Origin: Pohlia nutans
Taxonomy: Eukaryota; Streptophyta; Bryopsida; Bryales; Mniaceae
Direction: 5' to 3'
Assembly (NCBI GenBank): GCA_022496805.1
Contig: CM040085.1
Coordinates: 50,890,234-50,954,233, forward strand
Length of the DNA stretch: 64,000 nucleotides
The position numbers and the translations under genes are program-made. The notes below the pieces were generated by a model that worked only from the letters and a program-made list of their open reading frames with translations, had not been told where the DNA came from and searched no databases. Positions 57,101-64,000 of the stretch are shown in pieces (position 1 is the first letter of the stretch; every line of letters begins with the position of its first letter).

Positions 57101-58246
57101 TATGGGTTGAAACAATCTCCAAGAGCGTGGTACCAAAAGATTGACACGTTCTTGCTTGCACACGGGTTTACTAGGAGCATTGCGGATCATAGTCTCTACT
57201 TCATGCAAGAGGGGCAACATGTGGTGATTGTGATCATATATGTTGATGATTTGATCATTCTTGCAAGCCTCATGAGTTTAATGAATGCATTAAAAGGCAT
57301 GCTTGAGAGAGAGTACGAGATGAGTGATCTTGGAGAATTGCACTTTTGTCTTGGTGTTGAGTTTGTGCGAGACAGGGCTACACGCACTATCACCATGAGT
57401 CAAGGCAAGTATGTGATGGACGTGCTCAAGAGATTCGGGATGGAGGATTGTAAGCCCGTGGCAACACCATTGGATGCAAACTCCAAGCTCGTCAAGCTTT
57501 CGGAGGAGTATGCGATGGAGGCTAAATCGATGGCGGAGGTGCCATACAAGCAAGCGGTGGGGTCATTGATGTATGCGATGATTGCGACACGGCCCGACCT
57601 TGCGTATCCAATTAGCGTGGTGAGTCAACACATGGCGAGACCGGGCTCGATGCATTGGATGACGGTCAAGAGGATCATGCGTTATTTGAGGGGCACAAGC
57701 GATGTGAAGTTGTGTCTTGGAGGCAAAGACATTGTGTTGAGCGGCTATTGTGACGCGGACTACGCGGGAGACACGAGCGATCGAAGATCGACAACGGGCT
57801 ACATGTTCAAGGTCGGATCGGGAGCGGTGTCGTGGAATAGCAAGCGGCAACAAACCACGGCGACATCAACGGTGGAGGCCGAGTACATGGCTACGAGCCA
57901 TGCCACGAAGGAGGCCATTTGGTTGAGGCAACTAATGGTGGATGTGGGTTGCACACAAGGTGAGGCTACAACGATTATGTGTGACAACCAAGGGTGCATT
58001 TCACTTGCAAAGAACCCTACACATCATTCACGCACGAAGCACATTGATGTGCAATACCACTTCATTCGGGAGAAGTTGGAATTGGGAGTTATACATTTGG
58101 AGTATTGCCCAACGGAGCACATGGTGGCGGATGTGCTCACAAAGGGTCTTTGTAGAGACCGACACCAACGATTAGTAATAGCATTTGGACTTAGAGGCTT
58201 TGGCTCTACGCAAAGTGGGAGTATTGAGGTAATTGATGCAACGTAG
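54104..58246 (+). CDS. Copia gag-protease-integrase-RT-RNase H polyprotein
   Basis: About 1,380 codons, no interruption. ATG 54104 (MASFEGEGPKVVDKF) is the first good start; the frame is open slightly further upstream from a GTG. Domains with approximate residues: gag (1-220) with the typical FDGVNFHLWKFKMEM; CCHC zinc knuckle CFYCGKKGHIAKFC (224-237); an Asp/Met/Ser repeat (about 270-300); protease DSGATSHM (about 318); integrase His-Cys region with LWHRRLGHLN (about 454) and catalytic HSDVCGPM, FRSDNGGEYMS and TPQQNGVAERAN; reverse transcriptase with KWVFRTKRD and YVDDLII (about 1045); RNase H with GYCDADYAGD (about 1213) and STVEAEYMA. The stop codon lies 25 bp inside the 3' LTR. Everything needed for retrotransposition is present. 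Confidence 0.95.
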   Translation: MASFEGEGPKVVDKFDGVNFHLWKFKMEMVMAEKELWEIVEGSEEPPFSSTDPRIMQAYTRREKKAFAILALNLADSQLAHIRSCKTPAEAWSKLCNIHEAKTLANILFLRRKFFTIKMGEEDDMLAYINKVKALADQLNGCDVSVTDGDIVMTLLESLPSSYEYLIVAMESRPITELTLDYVTSRLLHELSRRKENESREDGAALVAKQFKNGGGGSSSDKVCFYCGKKGHIAKFCFKRKRDEKGESANNTKTRDDDEYAFTARYEASMSDGIEGDASMSDGIEGDASMSDWIEVGDEYANMASNVSCNGSTSDWIVDSGATSHMSPHKTCFHSYALINPRRVILGDDTVLEAVGKGQIVVDTEVRGRVKTITIQDVLHVPKLTANLLSVRQLVAKHLRVEFSDKGCYVLSPSRDEVAIIEEHEGLYHIKFSKVHSKESAALAHSNLKDDKLALWHRRLGHLNIKSVKTLRGMVSGMDLHQLKVDASTFTCEGCIEGKQQRLPFAGEGATRATKVLEIVHSDVCGPMKTTSMGGCKYFVTFIDDFSRKIWLYPIKAKSECFEKFKEFKTLVENQSELKIKVFRSDNGGEYMSKKFDELLKNEGIARQTWAPYTPQQNGVAERANRTIVEMARSMLHAQNLKLDLWAEAVVNAVYTRNRCPTSAVEGMTPEQAWSGRQPCVAHMRIFGCIAYAKVPDERRTKLEAKALKCVFLGYCEGTKAYRLMSVDTRKIIRSRDVTFCEESTMEAPLEVGPSGSSGDVLVDTPSKSPSVVDVGDDDGDDEAGDTEVVEAPSSSKAKNGAKGTQEEQVSSSERRYPERSRKPPGEWWKNHIFPQVEDEHANVALSDGPLTIREAMQGEDAVKWERAMQEEYDSLIANGTWQLTPIPKDRNPIGCKWVFRTKRDVSGIVVRHKARLVAKGFAQVHGVDFHETFAPVAKFTTIRCILAIGAALDLEMHQMDVKTAFLNGDLEEDIYMVQPEGFVQQGNEHLVCKLQKSLYGLKQSPRAWYQKIDTFLLAHGFTRSIADHSLYFMQEGQHVVIVIIYVDDLIILASLMSLMNALKGMLEREYEMSDLGELHFCLGVEFVRDRATRTITMSQGKYVMDVLKRFGMEDCKPVATPLDANSKLVKLSEEYAMEAKSMAEVPYKQAVGSLMYAMIATRPDLAYPISVVSQHMARPGSMHWMTVKRIMRYLRGTSDVKLCLGGKDIVLSGYCDADYAGDTSDRRSTTGYMFKVGSGAVSWNSKRQQTTATSTVEAEYMATSHATKEAIWLRQLMVDVGCTQGEATTIMCDNQGCISLAKNPTHHSRTKHIDVQYHFIREKLELGVIHLEYCPTEHMVADVLTKGLCRDRHQRLVIAFGLRGFGSTQSGSIEVIDAT
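58211..58221 (+). promoter_or_regulatory. Polypurine tract of copia element
   Basis: CAAAGTGGGAG immediately precedes the 3' LTR, as required for plus-strand priming. It lies within the end of the coding frame. Confidence 0.8.
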
Positions 58247-58479
58247 TATTGCTAGAAGCCAAAGACGTACGGGTGCTAAATAATGGTGTGTGGGAGGAGG
58301 GGTTAGGCATGGGCTGATCTCTAGAGTGTCCTTGTGATGAGTTATCCCATATGGTTTGTCCATGGTGACCTCCTAGTGTACACTACTTAAGGTGGAAGGC
58401 CTTTGAGTAAAGATTATCTCTTTCTACGCATTCCTTGTGTTTGTGTGTGTGCCTTGCGCAATCTTCTCTACCTTCAATA
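58222..58479 (+). repeat. Copia 3' LTR
   Basis: 258 bp, identical to the 5' LTR by eye except one T/C difference near 58457. Its last 20 bases are pyrimidine-rich and end directly before the duplicated CAGAG. Confidence 0.95.
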
Positions 58480-58482
58480 CAG

Positions 58483-58565
58483 AGCAATTCAAGTTGTGCC
58501 AATCGAAATCAGTGAAGACTTGGTACCCACTTACAAGAGATTTAATGGTGAACTTCATCTTCAGT
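58483..58565 (+). CDS. ParB-methylase gene, exon 2
   Basis: Begins after CAG of the 3' target duplication (58480-58482), completing the Ser codon left open at 52807. It reads AIQVVPIEISEDLVPTYKRF then NGELHLQ. A donor GTAAGT starts at 58566. One extra T (58565) lies between CAG and GTAAGT. With it, the phase is wrong for exon 3 and a TGA would follow; without it, the phase is perfect. This may be a one-base lesion or non-canonical splicing. Confidence 0.55.
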
Positions 58566-58662
58566 GTAAGTCAAAATCCGATATATCTTCTTTGTCTTTG
58601 CATTTCTAGCTTGATGTACTGCATCCATGGGTTGAGTTTTGACTATTGGCATGATTCTACAG

Positions 58663-58857
58663 GATGAAATTGTCCACGTTGCTAACGAGACTGGGCAGAT
58701 GTACTGGGAAGAAGTGGAGGAGAGCATTCAAAGCGACGTAGGCCTCCAAGAATATGTTGACAAGGCCATATCCAAAAAGAAAGAGGAGCTCTTCACTGTG
58801 TTCAACAAAGCACAAGCAATTGCTAATCCAGCCTATGGAGTTAGCTTCCTGGAGCAG
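58663..58857 (+). CDS. ParB-methylase gene, exon 3
   Basis: Acceptor GATTCTACAG (to 58662), donor GTGAGT at 58858; exactly 65 codons in phase 0. It reads DEIVHVANETGQMYWEEVEE and EYVDKAISKKKEELFTVFNK. Strongly alpha-helical and charged; likely the linker between the ParB-like and methylase parts. No known domain of its own is recognised. Confidence 0.6.
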
Positions 58858-59656
58858 GTGAGTGTGGAAATTCGTTGCAATAAATTTGTTGATGTTTGTG
58901 CTACACCATGCTTGGAACAGTGAAGAATAAGGAGTCGGGTCCGATGCTTGATCGGGGTTGAGGGTTTTGAGCTTGCTGTGGTGCGAGTGGGGGTGGTGCA
59001 CAATGGGAAGGGTAGTGTGAATCAGTGGTCGGGTCCGACTGGCCATTGAGTGTGGGCAGTCGTGCAAGCTCTACGCATGTGTCGTGTGAGTGTGAAAGTC
59101 AAACGAGTATTGCGAGTGTTCGAATTTTGCTGTGGTGCGAGTGTGGGAGTATCAACGACGCTAGTTTGTGAGCGGTGAGCAGTGAGCGGTGAGCGGTGAG
59201 CAGTGAGGTACAGAATTTAGAGCGGTGAGATCCGGTTTGACTTCGTCAAATACACTAAATTTAGAAAATATTCAAATATTCATCTATTTTTAGGGATTGT
59301 AGGGACCCATTACCACGGAATATTTATCCCCTATGACTGCGGAATGGGCCATGGAGAAGTGAAAAATATTGCCAGAACGGTCTCGTATCAAGGCATTGCA
59401 AGGGAAAGAAAATATAGTACCATTGTGATATACGGAGTAGAAGCTTGGAGTATTAGGGTTGACTCAGGAAGATACCAAAGTTAGGGTAGGTTTAGGGTTT
59501 AGGGTAGAAAACACAAAATGAAGAGTGGAAGTAATACATGCACCGTACACATAGAACTCGTAAGAGAAGTAGTGGCCCTTTTAGTCTCACTACCAAAATC
59601 AATTCTGGTCATCATAATCAAAAAACATCAATAATTGTCCCTAGGAATGCCATATC

Positions 59657-60770
59657 CTAAGAAGTCAAGGGGGCCAAGAGCCCACTTTGGAGGATGCACT
59701 TCACTTCATTGAAACTGAAACTGGGAGCGCGGATGAAGTAGTCTACCTCGGGATCAAGACCACATACTTTAATGAAGACAAAGTAAAGATGCTTGCAATT
59801 GGCCCAGTGGCCACGCTTTCCGAGAGCCTTGGTGGTCATCTCCTTGAAATAAGGGCAGGTGCAGTCCGGCAACTGAGATATAGTCAAATAGTATTGCTGA
59901 ACAGTTGGTGGAGTGCCGGAATCAAGGGTGACGATGCATCCGAGGGCTAGAGCTGGGATCATGCTGACCTTTTGAACTTGGCCCTTTAGAGTGAGGGCGG
60001 AAGCACAAATTATTGGAGTGGCGCGTTGTGGGCGCCTTCATATTGCGACGGATGTTCTTGCCGGACCTCCGTTTTGGGAACTCATCCGGGTACGCTGGGG
60101 TAACATACGCAGCCAGGTCCACAGGAAGGTGCTGATTAGTGAAGAGCCTCCTCGGTGAGATATCTTCGCGTTGGGGAAGACGGAACCCAACATCTTCTAA
60201 TTGCAACACCTCCTTCCGGGTGAGATTAGTGCCGATCTTGACAGGCCAGATGTCCGGGACTTCAGGCCTAGATATAACCCACTTTCGACGGGTCCCCTTC
60301 ACACATCTCTCAATATCATCTTTGCAGAAGAAGAATTGCATGCACTCCGTCTTGTTCTTCCGATAATTATTCATCATGCTCGTGTACATTGGTGCAGCAG
60401 TGCTCTTTCCATCCTGAACTATACGAGTTGTACACTTCTTCTTCGTCACAGCTTGTTGGGCAAAGCAGGCCTTTGCGGATTTAGGTGGCAGTCGAGCGAT
60501 ATGTCATTCAGTTTCATCGCAGGCGGTTTCTTGAACTGCAGTAACGTGGTGCGCCTTCCCCGTAGGAGTGGTGGCGGTCATCTGTCTTGGAACTTCTGGG
60601 ACGAGAGAGTCGGTCGGAGAGGCTTGTAGTGAAGTAGGAGAATCAATGATTACTGTTGAGGTCCTACTAGACCTCGTTTGCACACGTGGGCGCGAGATAG
60701 ATATCTTATCATGCCTATGCGAGTCAAATTCGGAACCAAGTGGAACGTCAGCCTTTTGCTTCAATGACAC
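59657..60770 (-). pseudogene. MULE/SWIM transposase copy 2, C-terminal third
   Basis: Closely parallels copy 1 (47300-46144): ADVPLGSEFDSHRHDKI, HIARLPPKSAKACFAQQAVT, FFFCKDDIERCVKGTRRKWV, KIGTNLTRKEVLQLEDVGF, and a SWIM finger CTCPYF...NCKHLYFVFIKV. A TGA at 60504-60506 stands where copy 1 has the Trp of KEWHIARLP (TGG to TGA). A frameshift lies near 59960, between PSSSPRMHRHP and the MIPALALGCIVTLDSG frame. The transposase core (catalytic region) is missing; the remainder lies inside an intron of the ParB-methylase gene. Confidence 0.75.
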
Positions 60771-61050
60771 GTGACGTGTGATACGTGACGAGTGGTGACG
60801 CGTGACGCGTGACGAGTGGTGCGTGACGAGTACGAGTGGTGCGTGTGGTGCGAGACGAGTGGTGCGTGACAGAGTACGAGTTGTGCATGACGAGTCCTAT
60901 GGAGTCCCGGGGTGTCTACGTGGCGAGTGGGACAGTGGGAGTCGAGTGGTGACGGTGCGTGACGGTGCGTCCCGGGGTGTCTGCGTACGAGGGGTGCGTG
61001 GCGAATAGGACAATGGGAGTTCCATGGAGTCCCGGGGTGGTGCGTGCCTT
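60765..61050. repeat. GT/GACG-rich minisatellite
   Basis: 60765-60895 is built of GTGACGAGTGGTGC-like units. 60897-61050 holds about three copies of a TGGAGTCCCGGGGTGTC...GGACAGTGGGAGT unit. Almost all translations of this block are low complexity. Confidence 0.75.
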
Positions 61051-61554
61051 GGGAGGGAGCCAGCTTGTTACCGAGCTCGTGGTGGCAACTCGTCATCACG
61101 ACCCGGCTCCTGATCGCGCGAACTGCCCCATTTTGTTGTGACTTGCCCCATTCCTTCTCGTAATCTCTGTGATTTCTCGAGCCAAGTGTGACTTTGCTCC
61201 CCACGTCGTGACGAGTCAAAAAACGCACTTGGATGGGAGCGAGCACCAGCACCATGTCCCACCACTCTGTCCCTTTTATCTGAGTTCCAAATTACATGAC
61301 CCGGGAGTATGAGTGGTTCTGAGTGCGGGGCAGGCTCGTCCCGCTCCGTCACGAGGCGCCCTCAAAACCGAGTTGTGATTCTAACTTAGAGCTTGTCCAA
61401 GGGCATTTCCGCTAGAGCTAAACTGCACACCCCCCCCACCGGGTCCCAAACTGGCCCGAGTGAAACTGGCCGTCCCAACGAGGCACGCCACAAGCGAGCC
61501 AGCTCGTTACCAAGTCTCCAGCGGCCGCTCGGTACCGAGCTGCTCCATTTGACG

Positions 61555-61640
61555 ACTGCAGATTTGATTTTTTGCTCCAAACGACTGCAGATTTGATTTT
61601 TTGCTCCAAACGACTGCAGATTTGTTTTTTTAGATTTTTG
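61555..61640. repeat. 29-bp tandem repeat next to foldback
   Basis: Two full units and a partial of GACTGCAGATTTGATTTTTT + GCTCCAAAC. The last partial unit forms the outer part of the foldback arm. Confidence 0.85.
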
Positions 61641-61775
61641 ACTGCAATTTTAATCATTTAGGGGCGTGTAATATACCGTTGGAAAGGTATTTTCAAGACC
61701 TTTCCAACGGTATATTACACGCCCTGAAATTCTTAAAATTGCGGTCGTAAATCAAAAAAGAAAAATCTGCAGTCG
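61611..61775. repeat. Foldback with 78-bp arms and 9-bp loop
   Basis: The inner 27 bp are a perfect inverted repeat: 61662-61688 pairs with 61698-61724 around ATTTTCAAG. The outer arms, back to CGACTGCAGA (61611) and out to TCTGCAGTCG (61775), match with scattered differences. Another short inverted pair, GGTCAAAAGAACCG / CGGTTCTTTTCGACC, follows at about 61798-61850. Confidence 0.88.
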
Positions 61776-61911
61776 CCATGCGACTACAGATCAGGGTGGT
61801 CAAAAGAACCGCAGTCAGTTTTGGCTCCGGTTCTTTTCGACCATGTTTTCTACTAGTGTAGTAATTTAAATTATTATTTTGATTGTTTTTTCTTGGGTCA
61901 CGGTTGTACAG

Positions 61912-62147
61912 CTTGAGGACTCTGTCGCGGCTGAGGTCATAAACACCCTTCACTTCGACGACATTCAGATTGACTGGGAAGCCCGTCCTGACTTGGATGA
62001 AATCAACCAATACATTGAGAAATGGAGAATCCTTGTCTGTGATCGAGCATTCTACTTTATACTGAAGAAGGCCAATGGCTACTCTAGAATAAATGCCTTC
62101 AAAGACCAAGAGGGGACCTCAAATGCCATCAAACGACTCCTGTACAG
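61912..62147 (+). CDS. ParB-methylase gene, exon 4
   Basis: Acceptor GGTTGTACAG, donor GTTTGC at 62148; 78 codons plus two bases. It reads LEDSVAAEVINTLHFDDIQI, DWEARPDLDEINQYIEKWRI and FYFILKKANGYSRINAFKDQ. The 2-base overhang AG joins the first base of exon 5 to give Arg. Intact, helical, no known domain recognised. Confidence 0.62.
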
Positions 62148-62248
62148 GTTTGCAATCCACAAATACCTTCCCATTTCACAAATTCATTTCACTCTACAAT
62201 TGCACTACTCTACCTGTGTATTAAAACATTTTGCTTCTGTACTTACAG

Positions 62249-62574
62249 GTACTTCAATCGCAAACTCCTTGGTAAGGGTGCGATTGATCGGAAAGCTATG
62301 CCCAAGTTTTTTGGTGCATGGATTGACAAGGCAATGCCATCATACGTTTTCACACCAAATCAACTACGATTGTTTAAGCTTCCTGAGCTACTAGCGTTAC
62401 CTTGGTACCTAGAATGCGCGAAGAATTACTCAAAGCTCGCTTCGAGCAAGTATGCACGGAATCTTGCCAAAGATGATGATTCTTAACAAATCGCTTATTG
62501 CTCTTGGGGAGCAGAAATTGAAGGAGGGCACAGCTCCAACTGCTTGGGTTGATATACTAAACTTTGCTAAAACG
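62249..62574 (+). CDS. ParB-methylase gene, exon 5 (frameshifted)
   Basis: Acceptor TACTTACAG, donor GTACGT at 62575. The upstream frame reads YFNRKLLGKGAIDRKAMPKF then FGAWIDKAMPSYVFTPNQLR and runs into a TAA near 62484. From about 62452 the next frame carries MHGILPKMMILNKSLIALGE and APTAWVDILNFAK to the donor. Both halves look like genuine protein, so one or two small indels lie near 62400-62450. Confidence 0.5.
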
Positions 62575-62579
62575 GTACG

Positions 62580-63060
62580 TATACATCTCTATACTATTTT
62601 ATCATTAATCCGCATTATGCATTTCATCTAATTCTGATTTCTAATTCTAGAACATAGCCAATCACAATAAAATAATCTTCACCTTCAAGAGTATTCCACC
62701 TTATTCCAAGAAACTATTCATGATTTGAACCCATTAACATCTACTCTAAGACCATAAAAGTGTTAATAAAGACCTCAAAAGGAAGTAGCAAGGATACCTT
62801 GTACAAGTTGAAAAGTATTTGATTGCGCATGACTGCACTGCTGCGTTTCAAGCTTCTTTTAATTATCAAAAACACCTACACAAGAAGTTATATGAGCGAT
62901 ACTCAGGTACATCGAGGACTAAGATTAACAAATGCTATGAAAAATACGTGATTCATTATGAGTCTGTTTTCGCTTCCACGTTCCATGTAAGAGAAACTAT
63001 GTGCAGATATGTCTACCATTTAGTACTCTAAGTAAAACAGTTGCACATCGACCAAGTGTG
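62580..63060 (+). pseudogene. Probable exon remnants between exon 5 and the methylase core
   Basis: One stretch (about 62806-62910) reads VEKYLIAHDCTAAFQASFNY then QKHLHKKLYERYS up to a GT (GGTACATCG); its left edge is uncertain. The rest is AT-rich intron-like DNA. Exon limits are not resolved. Confidence 0.35.
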
Positions 63061-63074
63061 GGTCGGATACAAAA

Positions 63075-63530
63075 CAGAATCCAACACACGAAGAGATTAG
63101 GCTGTGCCAACTTTGGCTTCAGAAACTGCAAGGTGGTCAGGTTTCTTACATGTCTTCCAAGCAATTGATGTTGTATGTTGAACTTTACAAGTCGAGAAGA
63201 TTAAGCATCGAAAACTTGGGGAACGTGTTGATTCCGATGCATGCCTAGATCTTATCATTGCAGATGTCCCCGATAACCTCCCAGTTCCTCGGATTTCTAA
63301 CCTTTCCACGAGTGTCCCTGACTGGAACAAGGCGGACGTGGTTGACTTTGTTGAGACGATATTTGCATAAACGGTCCAGCACCTATCTGACGATGGTGCA
63401 ATTCTTATTTTCCTTCCTGAAAGTCCCTCCATCAGAAGGATGTTCTAGGGTGGGCTCAAGAGTACGGGTACATGCTATACAAGGACTGGTGGGGCATAAA
63501 CGAGCTTCAACTTTCCTCGTGTAGAGACCC
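63075..63530 (+). pseudogene. Methylase core exon with motif-IV-like ADVPDN
   Basis: Order: LWLQKLQGGQVSYMSSKQLM; a +1 shift near 63190; KIKHRKLGERVDSDACLDLI then IADVPDNLPVPR (63260-63277). This corresponds to the VDLIxxDPPY/SPPY block (motif IV) of beta-class DNA methylases, but with Asp-Val-Pro-Asp in place of DPPY/SPPY. ADVVDFVETIF follows, then TAA (63368-63370), then TVQHLSDDGAILIFLPES, like the strand after motif IV in this fold. A further frameshift precedes EYGYMLYKDWWGINELQLSS. Three lesions make this copy unlikely to give a full protein. Confidence 0.55.
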
Positions 63531-63633
63531 GTAGCGCACGGTACATTATCCTACTGCCTTGTTGATTCTACTTTGCGTATTCATTGCTATAGTCACTTGT
63601 CATTGAATTCTCCCTACATTTGCAGTCTCGCAG

Positions 63634-63904
63634 GTTCTTGATTCTACTGTTTGTCAGGCACAACTGAAGGACACCGCCGTTCACTCTGGTTTCAAGCTCC
63701 GCATCATTCCTGAGGTTCGTGACGCTGGTATCGACCTGGAGGAAGATGACCTCCTGCACAATTTCACGACAGCAAAAATGCAGCTCATGAATGGCCAGAT
63801 TCCATGGAGAGGGGCGCGAGAGAAAGATCCTCGGTTCTTGCAAATTCTTGTGGAGGCTTCCACAGATCCTGGAGACGTGGTCCTTGATTACAACGCCTCC
63901 ACTG
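63634..63904 (+). CDS. ParB-methylase gene, motif I exon
   Basis: Acceptor CAGTCTCGCAG, donor GTAAGT at 63905; 90 uninterrupted codons (frame starting at 63634, no ATG at its start). It reads HSGFKLRIIPEVRDAGIDLE, MNGQIPWRGAREKDPRFLQI and LVEASTDPGDVVLDYNASTG at the end. The last block is the SAM-binding motif I of N4/N6 DNA methylases (family form: PGDxVLDPFxGSGT), preceded by the usual 'E-K-P-L...' helix. Motif I after motif IV is the beta-class order. The SAM-binding Gly-Ser-Gly is replaced by Ala-Ser-Thr-Gly, Gly being completed across the intron. The gene continues beyond the window. Confidence 0.7.
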
Positions 63905-64000
63905 GTAAGTATTACTGAATGTTAGAATGCAACAACAGAAGAGAATCCCGTAGCACATGCATCGATTGAAACACGTGATTGAATGACCCTCAATAACCCT

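Larger units (their letters stand above)
53024..58479 (+). mobile_element. Complete Ty1/copia retrotransposon in intron 1
   Basis: Two 258-bp LTRs (53024-53281 and 58222-58479) differ at one visible site (TGTGCAATC versus TGCGCAATC near their 3' ends). The flanking pentamer CAGAG (53019-53023 and 58480-58484) is an exact target duplication. It fixes the LTR ends as TATTGAGG...CTTCAATA. One intact polyprotein frame lies between them. All features point to a recent insertion that could still be active. Confidence 0.96.
58858..61911 (+). other. Intron 3 of the ParB-methylase gene, filled with inserts
   Basis: GTGAGT at the left and GGTTGTACAG at the right keep the phase (0/0). It contains a purine-rich GAGCGGTGAGC tract (59165-59225), MULE copy 2 (59657-60770, minus), a GT-rich minisatellite, and a tandem/foldback structure at 61555-61775. 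Confidence 0.55.

Noticed and set aside
53024..58479. Reading the copia LTR as ordinary TG...CA
   Set aside because: TG and CA do occur three bases inside, but the flanks would then not match, whereas TATTGA...TCAATA gives an exact CAGAG duplication.
1..64000. CRISPR arrays, bacterial operons, rRNA or tRNA genes
   Set aside because: The repeats are tandem or dispersed plant-type repeats without CRISPR spacing. No tRNA or rRNA gene was recognised by eye; a tRNAscan run would be needed to exclude small ones.

Overview
The window looks like nuclear DNA from a streptophyte plant. Evidence is the degenerate TTTAGGG (plant-type telomere) runs, a plant B3 DNA-binding domain, plant-type hAT, CACTA, MULE and LTR elements, and GT-AG introns. 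The gene families suggest a non-seed land plant or a charophyte alga, but the species cannot be fixed from sequence alone. Almost everything recognisable is transposon-derived, in nested and mostly decayed layers, embedded in AT-rich DNA.

Layout, left to right. 1-1.9 kb is AT-rich with no gene. 2.0-7.3 kb holds an unrecognised minus-strand ORF and an internally deleted hAT transposase flanked by GTCCG-rich DNA. 7.3-11.2 kb (copy A), 15.4-19.4 kb (B) and 40.1-43.4 kb (C) are three copies of one CCGG-rich element of 3.3-4 kb. It has TG...CA ends, a 5-bp target duplication around copy C, no flanking LTR pair, and one long ORF resembling the plant 'putative plant transposon protein' domain. Between A and B lies an En/Spm-like gene whose intron is almost entirely a ~110-bp minisatellite. 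19.5-21.6 kb is a DUF7869-type transposase-like pseudogene. 21.8-24.1 kb is a truncated LTR retrotransposon whose LTR is full of GACTATAGTC-like palindromes. 24-33 kb is AT-rich and contains clusters of a second palindrome, TTAGCTCGACTCGAGCTAA, and a B3-domain pseudogene. 32.8-36.55 kb is a Gypsy LTR-gag-protease fragment with five in-frame stops. 36.6-39.7 kb is a CACTA element with TIRs and a 3-bp TSD. 44.3-49.9 kb carries a truncated and a nearly full-length copy of a MULE-like transposase family with a SWIM zinc finger; a third copy lies at 59.6-60.8 kb.

The most interesting locus is 51.75-63.9 kb on the plus strand. It is an intron-containing gene whose first exon encodes a ParB/sulfiredoxin-like domain. 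Its downstream exons encode a beta-class (N4-cytosine/N6-adenine type) DNA-methyltransferase fold, with motif IV (ADVPDN) before motif I (DPGDVVLDYNASTG). This is the ParB-methylase architecture of phages and bacterial plasmids, here split by spliceosomal introns. The catalytic motifs are altered and several frames are broken, so this copy may be a pseudogene or a repurposed protein.

Intron 1 of that gene contains a young, apparently intact Ty1/copia element (53024-58479; LTRs with one visible difference in 258 bp; 5-bp TSD CAGAG). Its LTRs begin TATTGA and end TCAATA rather than TG...CA. Its primer-binding site matches the anticodon arm of initiator tRNA-Met (the 'half-tRNA' priming of Drosophila copia). 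The insertion duplicated the splice acceptor, so the host exon still has an AG directly after the 3' LTR. Intron 3 carries the MULE fragment, a GT-rich minisatellite and a 78-bp-arm foldback.

Most older TE reading frames are broken by single in-frame stops, several of which are demonstrable G-to-A (C-to-T) changes when copies are compared. This fits decay of methylated, silenced DNA; the copia element is the exception.
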